Source: Enterobacteriaceae bacterium UBA5654
GTDB lineage: Bacteria; Pseudomonadota; Gammaproteobacteria; Enterobacterales; Enterobacteriaceae
Assembly (NCBI GenBank): GCA_002421005.1
Contig: DIJC01000023.1
Coordinates: 38,894-102,893 of the forward strand
Reading direction: 5' to 3'
Length of the DNA stretch: 64,000 nt
Shown: positions 8,515 to 17,582 of the stretch, piece by piece
Numbering within the stretch: the stretch's first letter is position 1
How the letters are laid out: every line of letters starts with the position of its first letter
Made by a program: the position numbers and the translations under genes
The notes under the pieces: model-generated
Database searches by the model: none
Told to the model about the DNA's origin: nothing
What the model saw: the letters and a program-made list of their open reading frames with translations, nothing else

Positions 8515-10080
8515 ATGGATTTAACCAGGGAAAAATGGTTACCTGTTTTCCTCTCAGACGGCAAGAAAACCAAAATCTCGCTCTACGATCTGTTCGATGA
8601 GTCGGTGCGGGATGTCGCCTGGCCCCGGCCCGACTTTCAGGGGGACGGATGGAAAATGTTAATTGGCCTTCTGCAATGCTCTATAGCCCCAGAGGACGAA
8701 GACGACTGGGAGGAGGTTTGGCAAGAGGGCATTGAGCCAAAACGTTGGACAGAGGCTTTGCAGACTCTTTCGCCTGCCCTACAGTTCGGCGAACAAAAAC
8801 CCGCCTTTTTGCAAAGCTTTGATCCTCTTGATAGTGAATACATCTCTGTCGCCAGCCTGCTCATTGATGCGCCTGGTGGTAACACGCTCAAACTGAATAA
8901 AGATCATTTTATTAAAAGGGGATGCGTTGAGCGCATTTGTCCTCATTGTGCGGTTATTGCACTGTTCTCCGTTCAGACCAACTCGCCCGCAGGCGGAGCC
9001 GGGTATCGCGTCGGAATGCGCGGCGGTGGACCACTTACTACGCTGGTGGTGCCTGAAGATGAAGCCAGGTTTCCGCTGTGGAAAAAACTGTGGCTGAACG
9101 TTCTGCCACAGGACAATCTCCCCGGCGTCGCACAGTTTCCGCTTATCTTCCCGTGGCTTGCGCCCACGAAAACCAGTGAAAAACCGGGTAACGTTGTCAC
9201 CCCGGAAAATGCCCACCCGTTGCAGGCGTACTGGGGAATGCCCCGGCGTATTGAACTGGATTTCACCCATACCGAAGCCGGAAAGTGCGATTTATGCGGC
9301 GAGCTCAATGATTCACTGCTGAGCCAAATGCGCACGAAAAATTATGGCGTGCAGTATGAGGGCTGGCGACATCCGTTTTCTCCGTATCGGCAGGCATTAA
9401 AAGATGCCTCCGCGCCATGGCTTGCCCTAAAAGGGCAACCGGGCGGCCTGAGCTATAAAGACTGGCTGGGACTGATCATGGAGCGCGAAGACAAATTTAA
9501 CAAAATGCAGCCCGCGAAGGTGGTGCAGGCAGCCGGGCGGCGGAAAAATCTGGGGCTGTGGTGTTTTGCCTGGGATATGGATAATGCCAAAGCGCGCTGC
9601 TGGTATCAGCATCGTATACCGCTGTTCAACCTTCCGCGCTCCACACAGTTTATCGATACGGTTTCTCTGATGGTTTTGCTGGCTTCCGAAGCGCTGTCGC
9701 TCCTGCGAAATGCGCTGAAAAGCGCCAGATTTGAAGCGCCAAAAGAGGCTAAGGTCGATTTTAGCATGGTAGATATTGCCTTCTGGCAGGAGACCGAACC
9801 TTCTTTCCGCACATTACTGAATATCCTGGCTAACGATCCGCAGCGTAAAGAGGTGTTTACCCGCAAGGCATTACGCCAGTGGGAACGCGAGTTACATAGC
9901 TATCTGTTTCGCGTTTTTGACCGTGAAGAGCTGACCGATCCAGATTGCCCCGACTCTATCCTGTTACGCCAAATGAATGCCCGACGTGGGCTGGAAAATA
10001 GCTATCGTAAAAATAAAGCGCTTAAGGATGTACTGGCGCTGGCTGAAGAACAGAAGGAAGCTAAACATGCAGAATCTTGA
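8515..10080 (+). CDS. casA: Cascade large subunit Cas8e (Cse1/CasA)
   Basis: Cas8e recognises the protospacer-adjacent motif, opens target DNA and recruits Cas3. The 521-residue protein (E. coli CasA 502) has two CxxC pairs, CPHC near residue 142 and CDLC near residue 260, which form the structural zinc site of the family. ATG at 8515 follows a good AGGAG at the right spacing. It is the first gene of the cascade operon and its end overlaps the casB start. Sequence beyond the cysteine motifs differs widely from the K-12 protein, which is usual for this fast-evolving subunit. Confidence 0.93.
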   Translation: MDLTREKWLPVFLSDGKKTKISLYDLFDESVRDVAWPRPDFQGDGWKMLIGLLQCSIAPEDEDDWEEVWQEGIEPKRWTEALQTLSPALQFGEQKPAFLQSFDPLDSEYISVASLLIDAPGGNTLKLNKDHFIKRGCVERICPHCAVIALFSVQTNSPAGGAGYRVGMRGGGPLTTLVVPEDEARFPLWKKLWLNVLPQDNLPGVAQFPLIFPWLAPTKTSEKPGNVVTPENAHPLQAYWGMPRRIELDFTHTEAGKCDLCGELNDSLLSQMRTKNYGVQYEGWRHPFSPYRQALKDASAPWLALKGQPGGLSYKDWLGLIMEREDKFNKMQPAKVVQAAGRRKNLGLWCFAWDMDNAKARCWYQHRIPLFNLPRSTQFIDTVSLMVLLASEALSLLRNALKSARFEAPKEAKVDFSMVDIAFWQETEPSFRTLLNILANDPQRKEVFTRKALRQWERELHSYLFRVFDREELTDPDCPDSILLRQMNARRGLENSYRKNKALKDVLALAEEQKEAKHAES

Positions 10081-10669
10081 TACTGCTACGCTGCGCAGAA
10101 TCACCCATCCGCAGGCGCAAAAAGCGCTGGTTGACTGGTTTGCCGTATTGTCCGAGCGCTATGCCGACGAAGAGGGCAAACGCATTAACGGGCGGGCCTG
10201 GCGGGCAGAGCTAAAAAGAATGGAGCCGCCTTACGGCGTGATGATGTGCGAGGGTTTTCACGCGCTGTACCAGCAACTGAAAGGCCCTATGTCATTGCGT
10301 CCGCTGGATAAAATGGCGCTGGCGCTGTTTGTCAGCGTCGCCGCTCATATTAAGAGCAATAAAGAAAAGCTTAGCTTTGCGGCACAGCTGGGGGAAAAAC
10401 TCAACGGATCAACATCCTGCGTTTCTTCCCTGCGCTTTGAACGGCTGCAAAAAGCGAGCGATCCAGACACGTTTTGCCAGTTACTGATTCAGGCAGTGAA
10501 AATCCGTGGTAGCGAGGGAGTGAACGTCCTGTCGCTGGCTGACAGCATTTTCCTGTGGATGGAAGAGTGGCAAAGACGGGAGAACCATGAACCAGAAACC
10601 AGCCACCCTTTTGATCGCAACCGCATTCGTTGGGCAAGTGAATATATTTCCACGTCTCATGGCAACTAA
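10067..10669 (+). CDS. casB: Cascade small subunit Cse2 (CasB)
   Basis: Two copies of Cse2 form the belly of Cascade and hold the crRNA and the displaced target strand. I start it at ATG 10067, preceded by AGGAAG and overlapping the end of casA by 14 bases, giving 200 residues. This is longer than K-12 CasB (160). It has a mostly helical, Lys/Arg-rich sequence with a tryptophan near residue 20 (LVDWFAVL) and the conserved pattern RFERLQKA found in Cse2. Identity rests on operon position between cas8e and cas7e and on these features. Confidence 0.88.
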   Translation: MQNLDTATLRRITHPQAQKALVDWFAVLSERYADEEGKRINGRAWRAELKRMEPPYGVMMCEGFHALYQQLKGPMSLRPLDKMALALFVSVAAHIKSNKEKLSFAAQLGEKLNGSTSCVSSLRFERLQKASDPDTFCQLLIQAVKIRGSEGVNVLSLADSIFLWMEEWQRRENHEPETSHPFDRNRIRWASEYISTSHGN

Positions 10670-10690
10670 TTATTTTAGAGGGATTTAATA

Positions 10691-11749
10691 ATGACTACCT
10701 TTATTCAACTGCATTTATTGACCGCTTACGCTCCCGCCAACCTTAACCGCGATGATTCTGGCAGACCCAAAACGGCCTATATGGGCGGCGTTGAACGCTT
10801 GCGCGTTTCGTCGCAAAGCCTGAAGCGTGCCTGGCGTGTGTCTGAAACATTTGAATATGCGATGGATGGCTACATTGGCAAGCGCACCCGCCGAATCGGT
10901 GTAGATTATGTCTTTCGCCCGATGACCAGCGCAGGCATTGCCGAAAAAACGGCGAAGGCAGCAGCGGAGAAAATTGCCGCTCAGTTCGGCAAAGTAAAAA
11001 ATGACAAAAACGCGCCAGTCGAGAAAAACCTGGAAATTGAACAGATTGTTCATGTCAGCCAGCATGAAATCGATCTGATTAAAAGCCTTGTGGCGACGCT
11101 GATTGCTGAAAATCGCGAGCCAACGGACAACGAAGTAAAACTGCTACGCAAAGAGAAACGCAGCGTCGACATGGCGATGTTTGGTCGGATGCTGGCGTCA
11201 TCGCCGGAGTTCAATGTAGAGGCCGCCTGCCAGGTTTCCCATGCGCTGGGCGTGAGCGCCGTCACCATCGAAAGTGATTTCTTCACGGCTGTAGACGATC
11301 TGAATAACAAAGAGGAGGATGCCGGTTCTGGTCATCTGGGCGAGCAGGGCTTTGCTTCCGCACTCTTCTATACCTATATCTGCATCAGTCGCGATCTGCT
11401 GGTGGAAAATCTGGGCGGCGATGAAGAGCTGGCTAAACGCGCGATTGCGGCGTTGACCGAAACGGCGCTGACCGTATCGCCGACCGGTAAACAAAATAGC
11501 TTCGCCTCCCGCGCCTATGCCACCTACGCGCTGGCGGAAAGGGGTAACAGACAACCGCGCTCGCTGGCAGCGGCATTCTTCCAGCCGATACGCGATCCCG
11601 ACCAGATTGCGGCGGCCATCGCCTGTTTAAAACAGCAGCGTGACAGCTTCGATCGCGTCTACGGGGACTGTACTGACGATCATAATGAATTGAACGTTCA
11701 GAAAGGTGAAGGATCACTGGCGGAATTACTGGCCTTTGTCAGCCAGTAA
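10691..11749 (+). CDS. casC: Cascade backbone subunit Cas7e (CasC/Cse4)
   Basis: Six Cas7e copies line the crRNA and form the Cascade backbone. The 352-residue protein (E. coli CasC 363) opens with the family pattern MTTFIQLHLLTAYAPANLNR and RLRVSSQSLKRAWR, and has the glycine-rich GHLGEQGFASALFYTY typical of Cas7e. The start at 10691 has AGAGGG nine bases upstream. It lies 21 bases after casB and 9 bases before casD in the cascade operon. Confidence 0.95.
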   Translation: MTTFIQLHLLTAYAPANLNRDDSGRPKTAYMGGVERLRVSSQSLKRAWRVSETFEYAMDGYIGKRTRRIGVDYVFRPMTSAGIAEKTAKAAAEKIAAQFGKVKNDKNAPVEKNLEIEQIVHVSQHEIDLIKSLVATLIAENREPTDNEVKLLRKEKRSVDMAMFGRMLASSPEFNVEAACQVSHALGVSAVTIESDFFTAVDDLNNKEEDAGSGHLGEQGFASALFYTYICISRDLLVENLGGDEELAKRAIAALTETALTVSPTGKQNSFASRAYATYALAERGNRQPRSLAAAFFQPIRDPDQIAAAIACLKQQRDSFDRVYGDCTDDHNELNVQKGEGSLAELLAFVSQ

Positions 11750-11758
11750 GGATGAACA

Positions 11759-12484
11759 ATGAAGCAATATCTGGTTTTTCAGCTGTACGCGCCGCTGGCG
11801 TCGTGGGGGGAGGAAGCGCCCGGCGAGATGCGCCACTCTGCCACGGTACCGACGCGTTCAGCGTTGCTGGGGCTGCTCGCCGCTGCGCTGGGCGTCCGTC
11901 GGGATGAAGAAGAGCGGTTGAATAACATCAACCAGCACTACCACCTGGCGGTGCACGCGCTGTCTGCGCAGGATCGCTGGCTGCGGGATTATCACACCGT
12001 CAGCGCTCCGCGTGAGAATAAAAAATATCGCTATTACACCCGGCGTGATGAGCTATGCCATGCGCCGGATGAGGTCAGTACGCTGATCTCACAGCGTGAA
12101 TATCGCTGCGATGGTTACTGGCACGTGGCCATCAGTGCTATGCCGGGAGCACCATATTCACCTGAAGAACTGCGTGATGCGCTGTTAGCGCCGCATTTCC
12201 CGCTCTATCTGGGACGAAAATCCTGCCCGTTGGCGCTGCCGCTGGCACCGCGTTTAATCACCGGTACGTTAAAAGAGGTACTGGTACAGGCGTCGCAGGA
12301 AATCACTGCCACAGAGCTGACCGGTTTTACGCTCAACGAAGGAATGTGCTACTGGGACGATCCTGCTGAAACTAGCCTGGCCTGGCAGCAGCAACAGCGC
12401 AGCAATAATCAGCCGTTAAGCCGCCAGCGCTGGCAGTTTGGCAGTTATACCCGTTTCAGCGGTCCGCTACAGGGGGAAGCATGA
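11759..12484 (+). CDS. casD: Cascade subunit Cas5e (CasD)
   Basis: Cas5e caps the 5' handle of the crRNA and contacts Cas8e. The 241-residue protein begins MKQYLVFQLYAPLASWGEE, the characteristic Cas5 N-terminus, followed by TRSALLGLLAAALG (family pattern PTxSxLLGLLAAALG). A ribosome-binding AAGGAT precedes ATG 11759. Its last four bases overlap the casE start (ATGA). Confidence 0.95.
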   Translation: MKQYLVFQLYAPLASWGEEAPGEMRHSATVPTRSALLGLLAAALGVRRDEEERLNNINQHYHLAVHALSAQDRWLRDYHTVSAPRENKKYRYYTRRDELCHAPDEVSTLISQREYRCDGYWHVAISAMPGAPYSPEELRDALLAPHFPLYLGRKSCPLALPLAPRLITGTLKEVLVQASQEITATELTGFTLNEGMCYWDDPAETSLAWQQQQRSNNQPLSRQRWQFGSYTRFSGPLQGEA

Positions 12485-13188
12485 TGTACCTGTCTCGCAT
12501 TCAACTCCTGTTCAATAAACTGCAACCGGAGATGTTAGAAAAATGGGACTTGGCACAACCTTACGCCAGTCACCAGTGGTTATGGCAACTCTTCCCCGAA
12601 CAGGAAAAGCGCCATTTTCTGTTCCGTCAGGAGGAACGTGGAGGCTTTTTTGTACTGTCGGCGACGCCGCCGCTAACGCAACATGCGCTGTTTAATGTTG
12701 CGACAAAACCGTTTCAACCGCAGTTAGTCGATGGTATGGCGCTTGATTTCCAGCTACGCGCTAATCCGGTCATCACCCGTAACGATAAGCGCAGTGATGT
12801 GATGATGAATGCAAAGCATCAGGCGAAGATGGACGGCGTACCAAAGAGTCAGTGGTGGGAGCTACAGCAGCAGGCGGCGCAGTCATGGCTGGAAAGGCAG
12901 GGGGCGCAGCATGGTTTTCGTCTCCTCGTGCCAGACACTGATGTTTTTGCCGAGTGGGCGGGTGAAGAGTCTACCCAGACGCAGGCGACGGGTAGATGTG
13001 TAACAGCCTACCAGCAGCATCGTTTTGTCCGTAAAACAGGCGAAGCGCCGATCGTATTCAGCAGCGTCGATTTTGCAGGAAGTTTATGTATCACCGATGC
13101 TTCGTTGTTTGAACAGGCGCTGTTTTCAGGGCTGGGTAAAAGCAAAGCACTAGGCTGCGGTATGCTGATGGTGAAAAGGAGGCGCTAA
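12481..13188 (+). CDS. casE: crRNA endoribonuclease Cas6e (CasE)
   Basis: Cas6e cuts the precursor crRNA at each repeat hairpin and stays bound to the 3' hairpin. The 235-residue protein (E. coli 199) retains the catalytic pair as Tyr28 and His31 (PYASHQWLW), the same spacing as Tyr23/His26 of E. coli. It ends with the glycine-rich GLGKSKALGCGMLMV motif of Cas6. The start may be either ATG of ATGATG at 12481. The repeats of the adjacent array contain a GC-rich palindrome that is its expected substrate. It overlaps casD by four bases and abuts cas1 directly. Confidence 0.94.
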   Translation: MMYLSRIQLLFNKLQPEMLEKWDLAQPYASHQWLWQLFPEQEKRHFLFRQEERGGFFVLSATPPLTQHALFNVATKPFQPQLVDGMALDFQLRANPVITRNDKRSDVMMNAKHQAKMDGVPKSQWWELQQQAAQSWLERQGAQHGFRLLVPDTDVFAEWAGEESTQTQATGRCVTAYQQHRFVRKTGEAPIVFSSVDFAGSLCITDASLFEQALFSGLGKSKALGCGMLMVKRRR

Positions 13189-14106
13189 ATGAGCTGGCTT
13201 CCTCTGAATCCGATCCCGCTCAAAGATCGTGTATCAATGATCTTCCTTCAGTACGGGCAGATCGACGTGATCGACGGTGCGTTTGTATTAATTGATAAGA
13301 CGGGAATTCGCACGCATATTCCCGTTGGATCGGTTGCCTGCATCATGCTGGAGCCGGGAACGCGCGTGTCTCACGCGGCTGTTCGCCTGGCCGCTCAGGT
13401 GGGTACGTTACTGGTGTGGGTTGGCGAAGCCGGAGTGCGTGTATACGCCTCCGGTCAGCCTGGCGGAGCACGTTCAGACAAACTGCTTTACCAGGCAAAG
13501 CTGGCGCTGGACGAGGATTTACGGCTGAAAGTGGTGCGTAAAATGTATGAACTACGGTTTGGCGAACCTGCGCCAGCCCGTCGTTCTGTCGAACAATTGC
13601 GCGGTATTGAAGGCAGTCGGGTACGAGCAACTTACGCCCTGCTGGCGAAAGAGTATGGCGTAAAATGGAATGGCCGCCGCTACGATCCTAAGGACTGGGA
13701 AAAGGGCGACACGGTGAACCAGTGCATCAGTGCGGCGACTTCATGTTTATACGGTGTCACCGAAGCCGCTGTGCTTGCCGCAGGCTATGCGCCAGCGATT
13801 GGTTTTGTGCACACCGGCAAACCGCTTTCTTTCGTTTACGATATCGCCGATATCATCAAATTCGATACTGTTGTACCCAAAGCATTCGAAATTGCTCGCC
13901 GGGAACCTGACGATCCCGACCGAAAAGTCCGTCTTGCCTGTCGGGATATTTTCCGCAGCAGTAAAACGCTGGCAAAGCTGATCCCACTTATCGAAGAGGT
14001 GCTTGCTGCGGGAGAGATCCAGCCGCCGCTTCCTCCTGAAGATGCGCAGCCTGTTGCGATCCCTCTCCCCATTTCTTTAGGCGATGCAGGTCACCGGAGT
14101 AATTAG
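13189..14106 (+). CDS. cas1: Spacer-integration nuclease Cas1 (type I-E)
   Basis: Cas1 with Cas2 inserts new spacers at the leader end of the array. The 305-residue protein is the E. coli length. Metal-ligand residues are visible: Glu in GIEGSRVRATY near residue 141, His in GFVHTGKPLSF near 208, and Asp in VYDIADIIKFD near 218-221. The ATG immediately follows the casE stop. Intact Cas1 and Cas2 and a long array suggest the adaptation machinery is, or recently was, working. Confidence 0.97.
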   Translation: MSWLPLNPIPLKDRVSMIFLQYGQIDVIDGAFVLIDKTGIRTHIPVGSVACIMLEPGTRVSHAAVRLAAQVGTLLVWVGEAGVRVYASGQPGGARSDKLLYQAKLALDEDLRLKVVRKMYELRFGEPAPARRSVEQLRGIEGSRVRATYALLAKEYGVKWNGRRYDPKDWEKGDTVNQCISAATSCLYGVTEAAVLAAGYAPAIGFVHTGKPLSFVYDIADIIKFDTVVPKAFEIARREPDDPDRKVRLACRDIFRSSKTLAKLIPLIEEVLAAGEIQPPLPPEDAQPVAIPLPISLGDAGHRSN

Positions 14107-14108
14107 CC

Positions 14109-14393
14109 ATGAGTATGTTAGTTGTGGTGACTGAAAACGTGCCGCCGCGCTTGCGCGGCAGGATGGCGGTCTGGTTGCTGGAAATTCGGGCTGGAGTGTA
14201 TGTAGGCGATGTTTCCGCAAAAATTCGCGAAATGATATGGGAGCAGGTTTGCGGTCTGGCAGACGAAGGAAACGTTGTGATGGCATGGGCGACAAATACG
14301 GAATCAGGATTTGAATTCCAGACTTTCGGTGAAAACCGACGTATTCCGGTAGATTTGGATGGACTAAGATTAGTTTCTTTTCTTCCCCTTTAA
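14109..14393 (+). CDS. cas2: Cas2 (type I-E, Cas2e)
   Basis: Cas2e forms the dimer that bridges two Cas1 dimers during spacer capture. The 94-residue protein is normal for the I-E branch. It begins MSMLVVVTENVPPRLRGR with the beta-strand and arginine pattern of Cas2e and ends in RLVSFLPL. It starts two bases after cas1, and its stop is followed directly by the CRISPR leader, the usual order. Confidence 0.96.
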   Translation: MSMLVVVTENVPPRLRGRMAVWLLEIRAGVYVGDVSAKIREMIWEQVCGLADEGNVVMAWATNTESGFEFQTFGENRRIPVDLDGLRLVSFLPL

Positions 14394-14498
14394 GATCAAC
14401 GGATTACGAGTTCTTTAATAATAAGGAAATGTTTGAAATAAGTTGGTAGATTGTTGTGGTTGAAGTATGTGATTGATATTTAGGTATAATTTTTTAGA
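14394..14498 (+). promoter_or_regulatory. CRISPR leader with promoter and IHF-like site
   Basis: This 105-bp AT-rich leader ends at the first repeat. A perfect TATAAT (14485-14490) with TTGAAG (14460-14465) 19 bases upstream is a possible array promoter, although the spacing is long. TAT-N4-TTGATA at 14466-14478 matches the reverse IHF consensus with one mismatch and lies 20-33 bases before the first repeat. That is about where IHF bends the E. coli leader during spacer integration. Confidence 0.6.
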
Positions 14499-17400
14499 GT
14501 GTTCCCCGCGCGAGCGGGGATAAACCGCTCATCCTCTGCCAGCGAAGATGCTCGGGCCAGTGTTCCCCGCGCGAGCGGGGATAAACCGAACTTCCCCCAC
14601 ATCCCCGCCGATAGGGTTGGGTGTTCCCCGCGCGAGCGGGGATAAACCGCGCTTTCGAATAACTAACATTCCCGCTTGGCGGTGTTCCCCGCGCGAGCGG
14701 GGATAAACCGGGACAATATTATCTGAATTATTATTTAATTGTGTGTTCCCCGCGCGAGCGGGGATAAACCCATATGCCGTCGGCAGCGGCTGTTCGTGCC
14801 TACGTGTTCCCCGCGCGAGCGGGGATAAACCGCCCACTGTGTTTTCTCCATATAGCTGGCGCTCGTGTTCCCCGCGCGAGCGGGGATAAACCGGTAATCC
14901 CGGCCCTGGCGTCGCTGTTATCAGACGTGTTCCCCGCGCGAGCGGGGATAAACCGGAATCACGGTGGATGAGATAGCCCGGCTGGTGGTGTTCCCCGCGC
15001 GAGCGGGGATAAACCGCAACATGGCCTCAACGTCAGTTAGTGGCAGCAGTGTTCCCCGCGCGAGCGGAGATAAACCGGTGGCGATGCTACTGGCGGTGCT
15101 GGAGTGGGGGTGTTCCCCGCGCGAGCGGGGATAAACCGACGACACAGCGAATTCTGTGCGGACGTATCGAGTGTTCCCCGCGCGAGCGGGGATAAACCGC
15201 ACAGGCGGACGCGGTTAAACGTGGCGAGCTGGTGTTCCCCGCGCGAGCGGGGATAAACCGCGTTCCGTGGGTCACTAACTCAATTTTTGGGAGTGTTCCC
15301 CGCGCGAGCGGGGATAAACCGTACAGTGAGATTGCCACCAACATGGTTTTTGAGTGTTCCCCGCGCGAGCGGGGATAAACCGCTGGGCAGCATTGAAACC
15401 AGCCTGACCGTTAAGTGTTCCCCGCGCGAGCGGGGATAAACCGCTGGTACTTTCTTTGAATCTATTATGGGAGATGTGTTCCCCGCGCGAGCGGGGATAA
15501 ACCGGATTATTTATGAAACGTATTATTATTGGTTCTGTGTTCCCCGCGCGAGCGGGGATAAACCGTTATCAATCCCGTTCAAATCATCAGAACTGATGTG
15601 TTCCCCGCGCGAGCGGGGATAAACCTCGCAACCGTTGCGCCCGTCATTACGACTCTGGGTGTTCCCCGCGCGAGCGGGGATAAACCGCAGGCCCTTCAGA
15701 TGGTGCCAGGGCTTTCATTGTGTTCCCCGCGCGAGCGGGGATAAACCGAAAACGGACTCGTCCTGAGTTGCGCTATAAAAGTGTTCCCCGCGCGAGCGGG
15801 GATAAACCGCGAACAATTCAGCGCGGGCAGCGCATCAGAGAGTGTTCCCCGCGCGAGCGGGGATAAACCGTGTTGCAGAACACGTTCCCGCACCTCAATG
15901 CAGTGTTCCCCGCGCGAGCGGGGATAAACCGGGAGCCGGGAAAACTGGCTTGCTGCATGGGCTGTGTTCCCCGCGTGAGCGGGGATAAACCGATTGGCAG
16001 GACGTAACCGGAACACCACCAACGGTGTTCCCCGCGCGAGCGGGGATAAACCGGATTATTTTCAATATTCAAAGTCGGCTTGTCAGTGTTCCCCGCGCGA
16101 GCGGGGATAAACCGTAATGTAAAAAATAAGTTAATTTTCTATATTTGTGTTCCCCGCGCGAGCGGGGATAAACCGCCGGATAAACCGCCAACTATAAACA
16201 TTAAAACGTGTTCCCCGCGCGAGCGGGGATAAACCGGATATTGATTATTGAAATCAACTTGAATCACCGTGTTCCCCGCGCGAGCGGGGATAAACCGTTT
16301 TACGGCCAGGCGAAGAAACGCACTGGCGAGTGTTCCCCGCGCGAGCGGGGATAAACCGCCCAGATCGAGCTGGTAGAGTTCGCGCCACACGTGTTCCCCG
16401 CGCGAGCGGGGATAAACCGTAAATCCGGTACGTTTTTAGGCTGGCCTGAGCGTGTTCCCCGCGCGAGCGGGGATAAACCGTCCCTTTGGTACGACAGTTG
16501 TAGGTGTTGACAGTGTTCCCCGCGCGAGCGGGGATAAACCGCCGTTGTAGATGTAGTCAACGTAACGACGCTGGTGTTCCCCGCGCGAGCGGGGATAAAC
16601 CGTTCCTTCACGGAGTTAGCAAGCTTATTACTTAGTGTTCCCCGCGCGAGCGGGGATAAACCGCGCAGGCGGTTACGGCTACTGCGCCTTCGACTGTGTT
16701 CCCCGCGCGAGCGGGGATAAACCGTTTTTGAGGCTGACACGGCTGACACAGCTGACGTGTTCCCCGCGTGAGCGGGGATAAACCGAGATGGTGTACCAGC
16801 TGGCGCTGGATACGTTCGTGTTCCCCGCGCGAGCGGGGATAAACCGTTCGTTTAATTGATCAATCATAAAAACCTCTGGTGTTCCCCGCGCGAGCGGGGA
16901 TAAACCGGAACAATATTATCTGAATTATTATTTAATTGTGTGTTCCCCGCGCGAGCGGGGATAAACCGCGCTTTCGAATAACTAACATTCCCGCTTGGCG
17001 GTGTTCCCCGCGCGAGCGGGGATAAACCGCCGGTAGCAAAATCAATGCGACGACGGGTAAGGTGTTCCCCGCGCGAGCGGGGATAAACCGCGGATGAATG
17101 TCATCATCATCAGGGTAGATACGTGTTCCCCGCGCGAGCGGGGATAAACCGATCATCCATCATCCACTGGAGCGCCTCACGGGGTGTTCCCCGCGCGAGC
17201 GGGGATAAACCGCCACCGAAAACAATCCCCGCTAATGCGGGGAAGTGTTCCCCGCGCGAGCGGGGATAAACCGATATGGAGGTTAAACACTGGGAGCCTG
17301 TTTTTGTGTTCCCCGCGCGAGCGGGGATAAACCGCAGCCTGTGCGCGATTGGTATCCCACCCGTATGTGTTCCCCGCGCGAGCGGGGATAAACCGTTCAT

Positions 17401-17516
17401 CCAGCACCTGCTGCTGGCGAGTGGTGAGTGTTCCCCGCGCCAACGGGGATAAACCGGCCAGTACCTGTGGCAATGGAGTTTTTCACAAGTGTTCCCCGCC
17501 TCAGCAGGAACAACCC
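14499..17516 (+). CRISPR. Type I-E CRISPR array, 50 repeats and 49 spacers
   Basis: The 28-base repeat starts GTGTTCCCC, has the centre GCGCGAGCGGGG and ends ATAAACC. Repeats begin at 14499, 14560, 14621 and so on, with a constant 61-base period and one 62-base step (14865 to 14927), finishing at 17489. Nearly all spacers are 33 bases (counted after 28-base repeats), and 47 of 49 start with G, as expected when the last repeat base comes from the PAM. Variant repeats are at 15049 (CGGAGA), 15964 and 16757 (GCGTGAGC), 17428 (GCGCCAACGGGG) and the decayed terminal one at 17489. Spacers 3 and 4 recur as 41 and 40. The GC palindrome in each repeat is the Cas6e hairpin. Confidence 0.99.
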
Positions 17517-17582
17517 ATCACCCACACCCTCAACCCCGCGCTTTTCCTCCCTCCACGAGAAAATCCCCATTCCCCATCGCAA

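Noticed and set aside
14529..17582. Many minus-strand ORFs with repeating PARAGNT / YPRSRGEH / LSPLARGT peptides
   Set aside because: They are translations of the CRISPR repeats in three frames with spacers between; no ribosome-binding sites and no homology expected.
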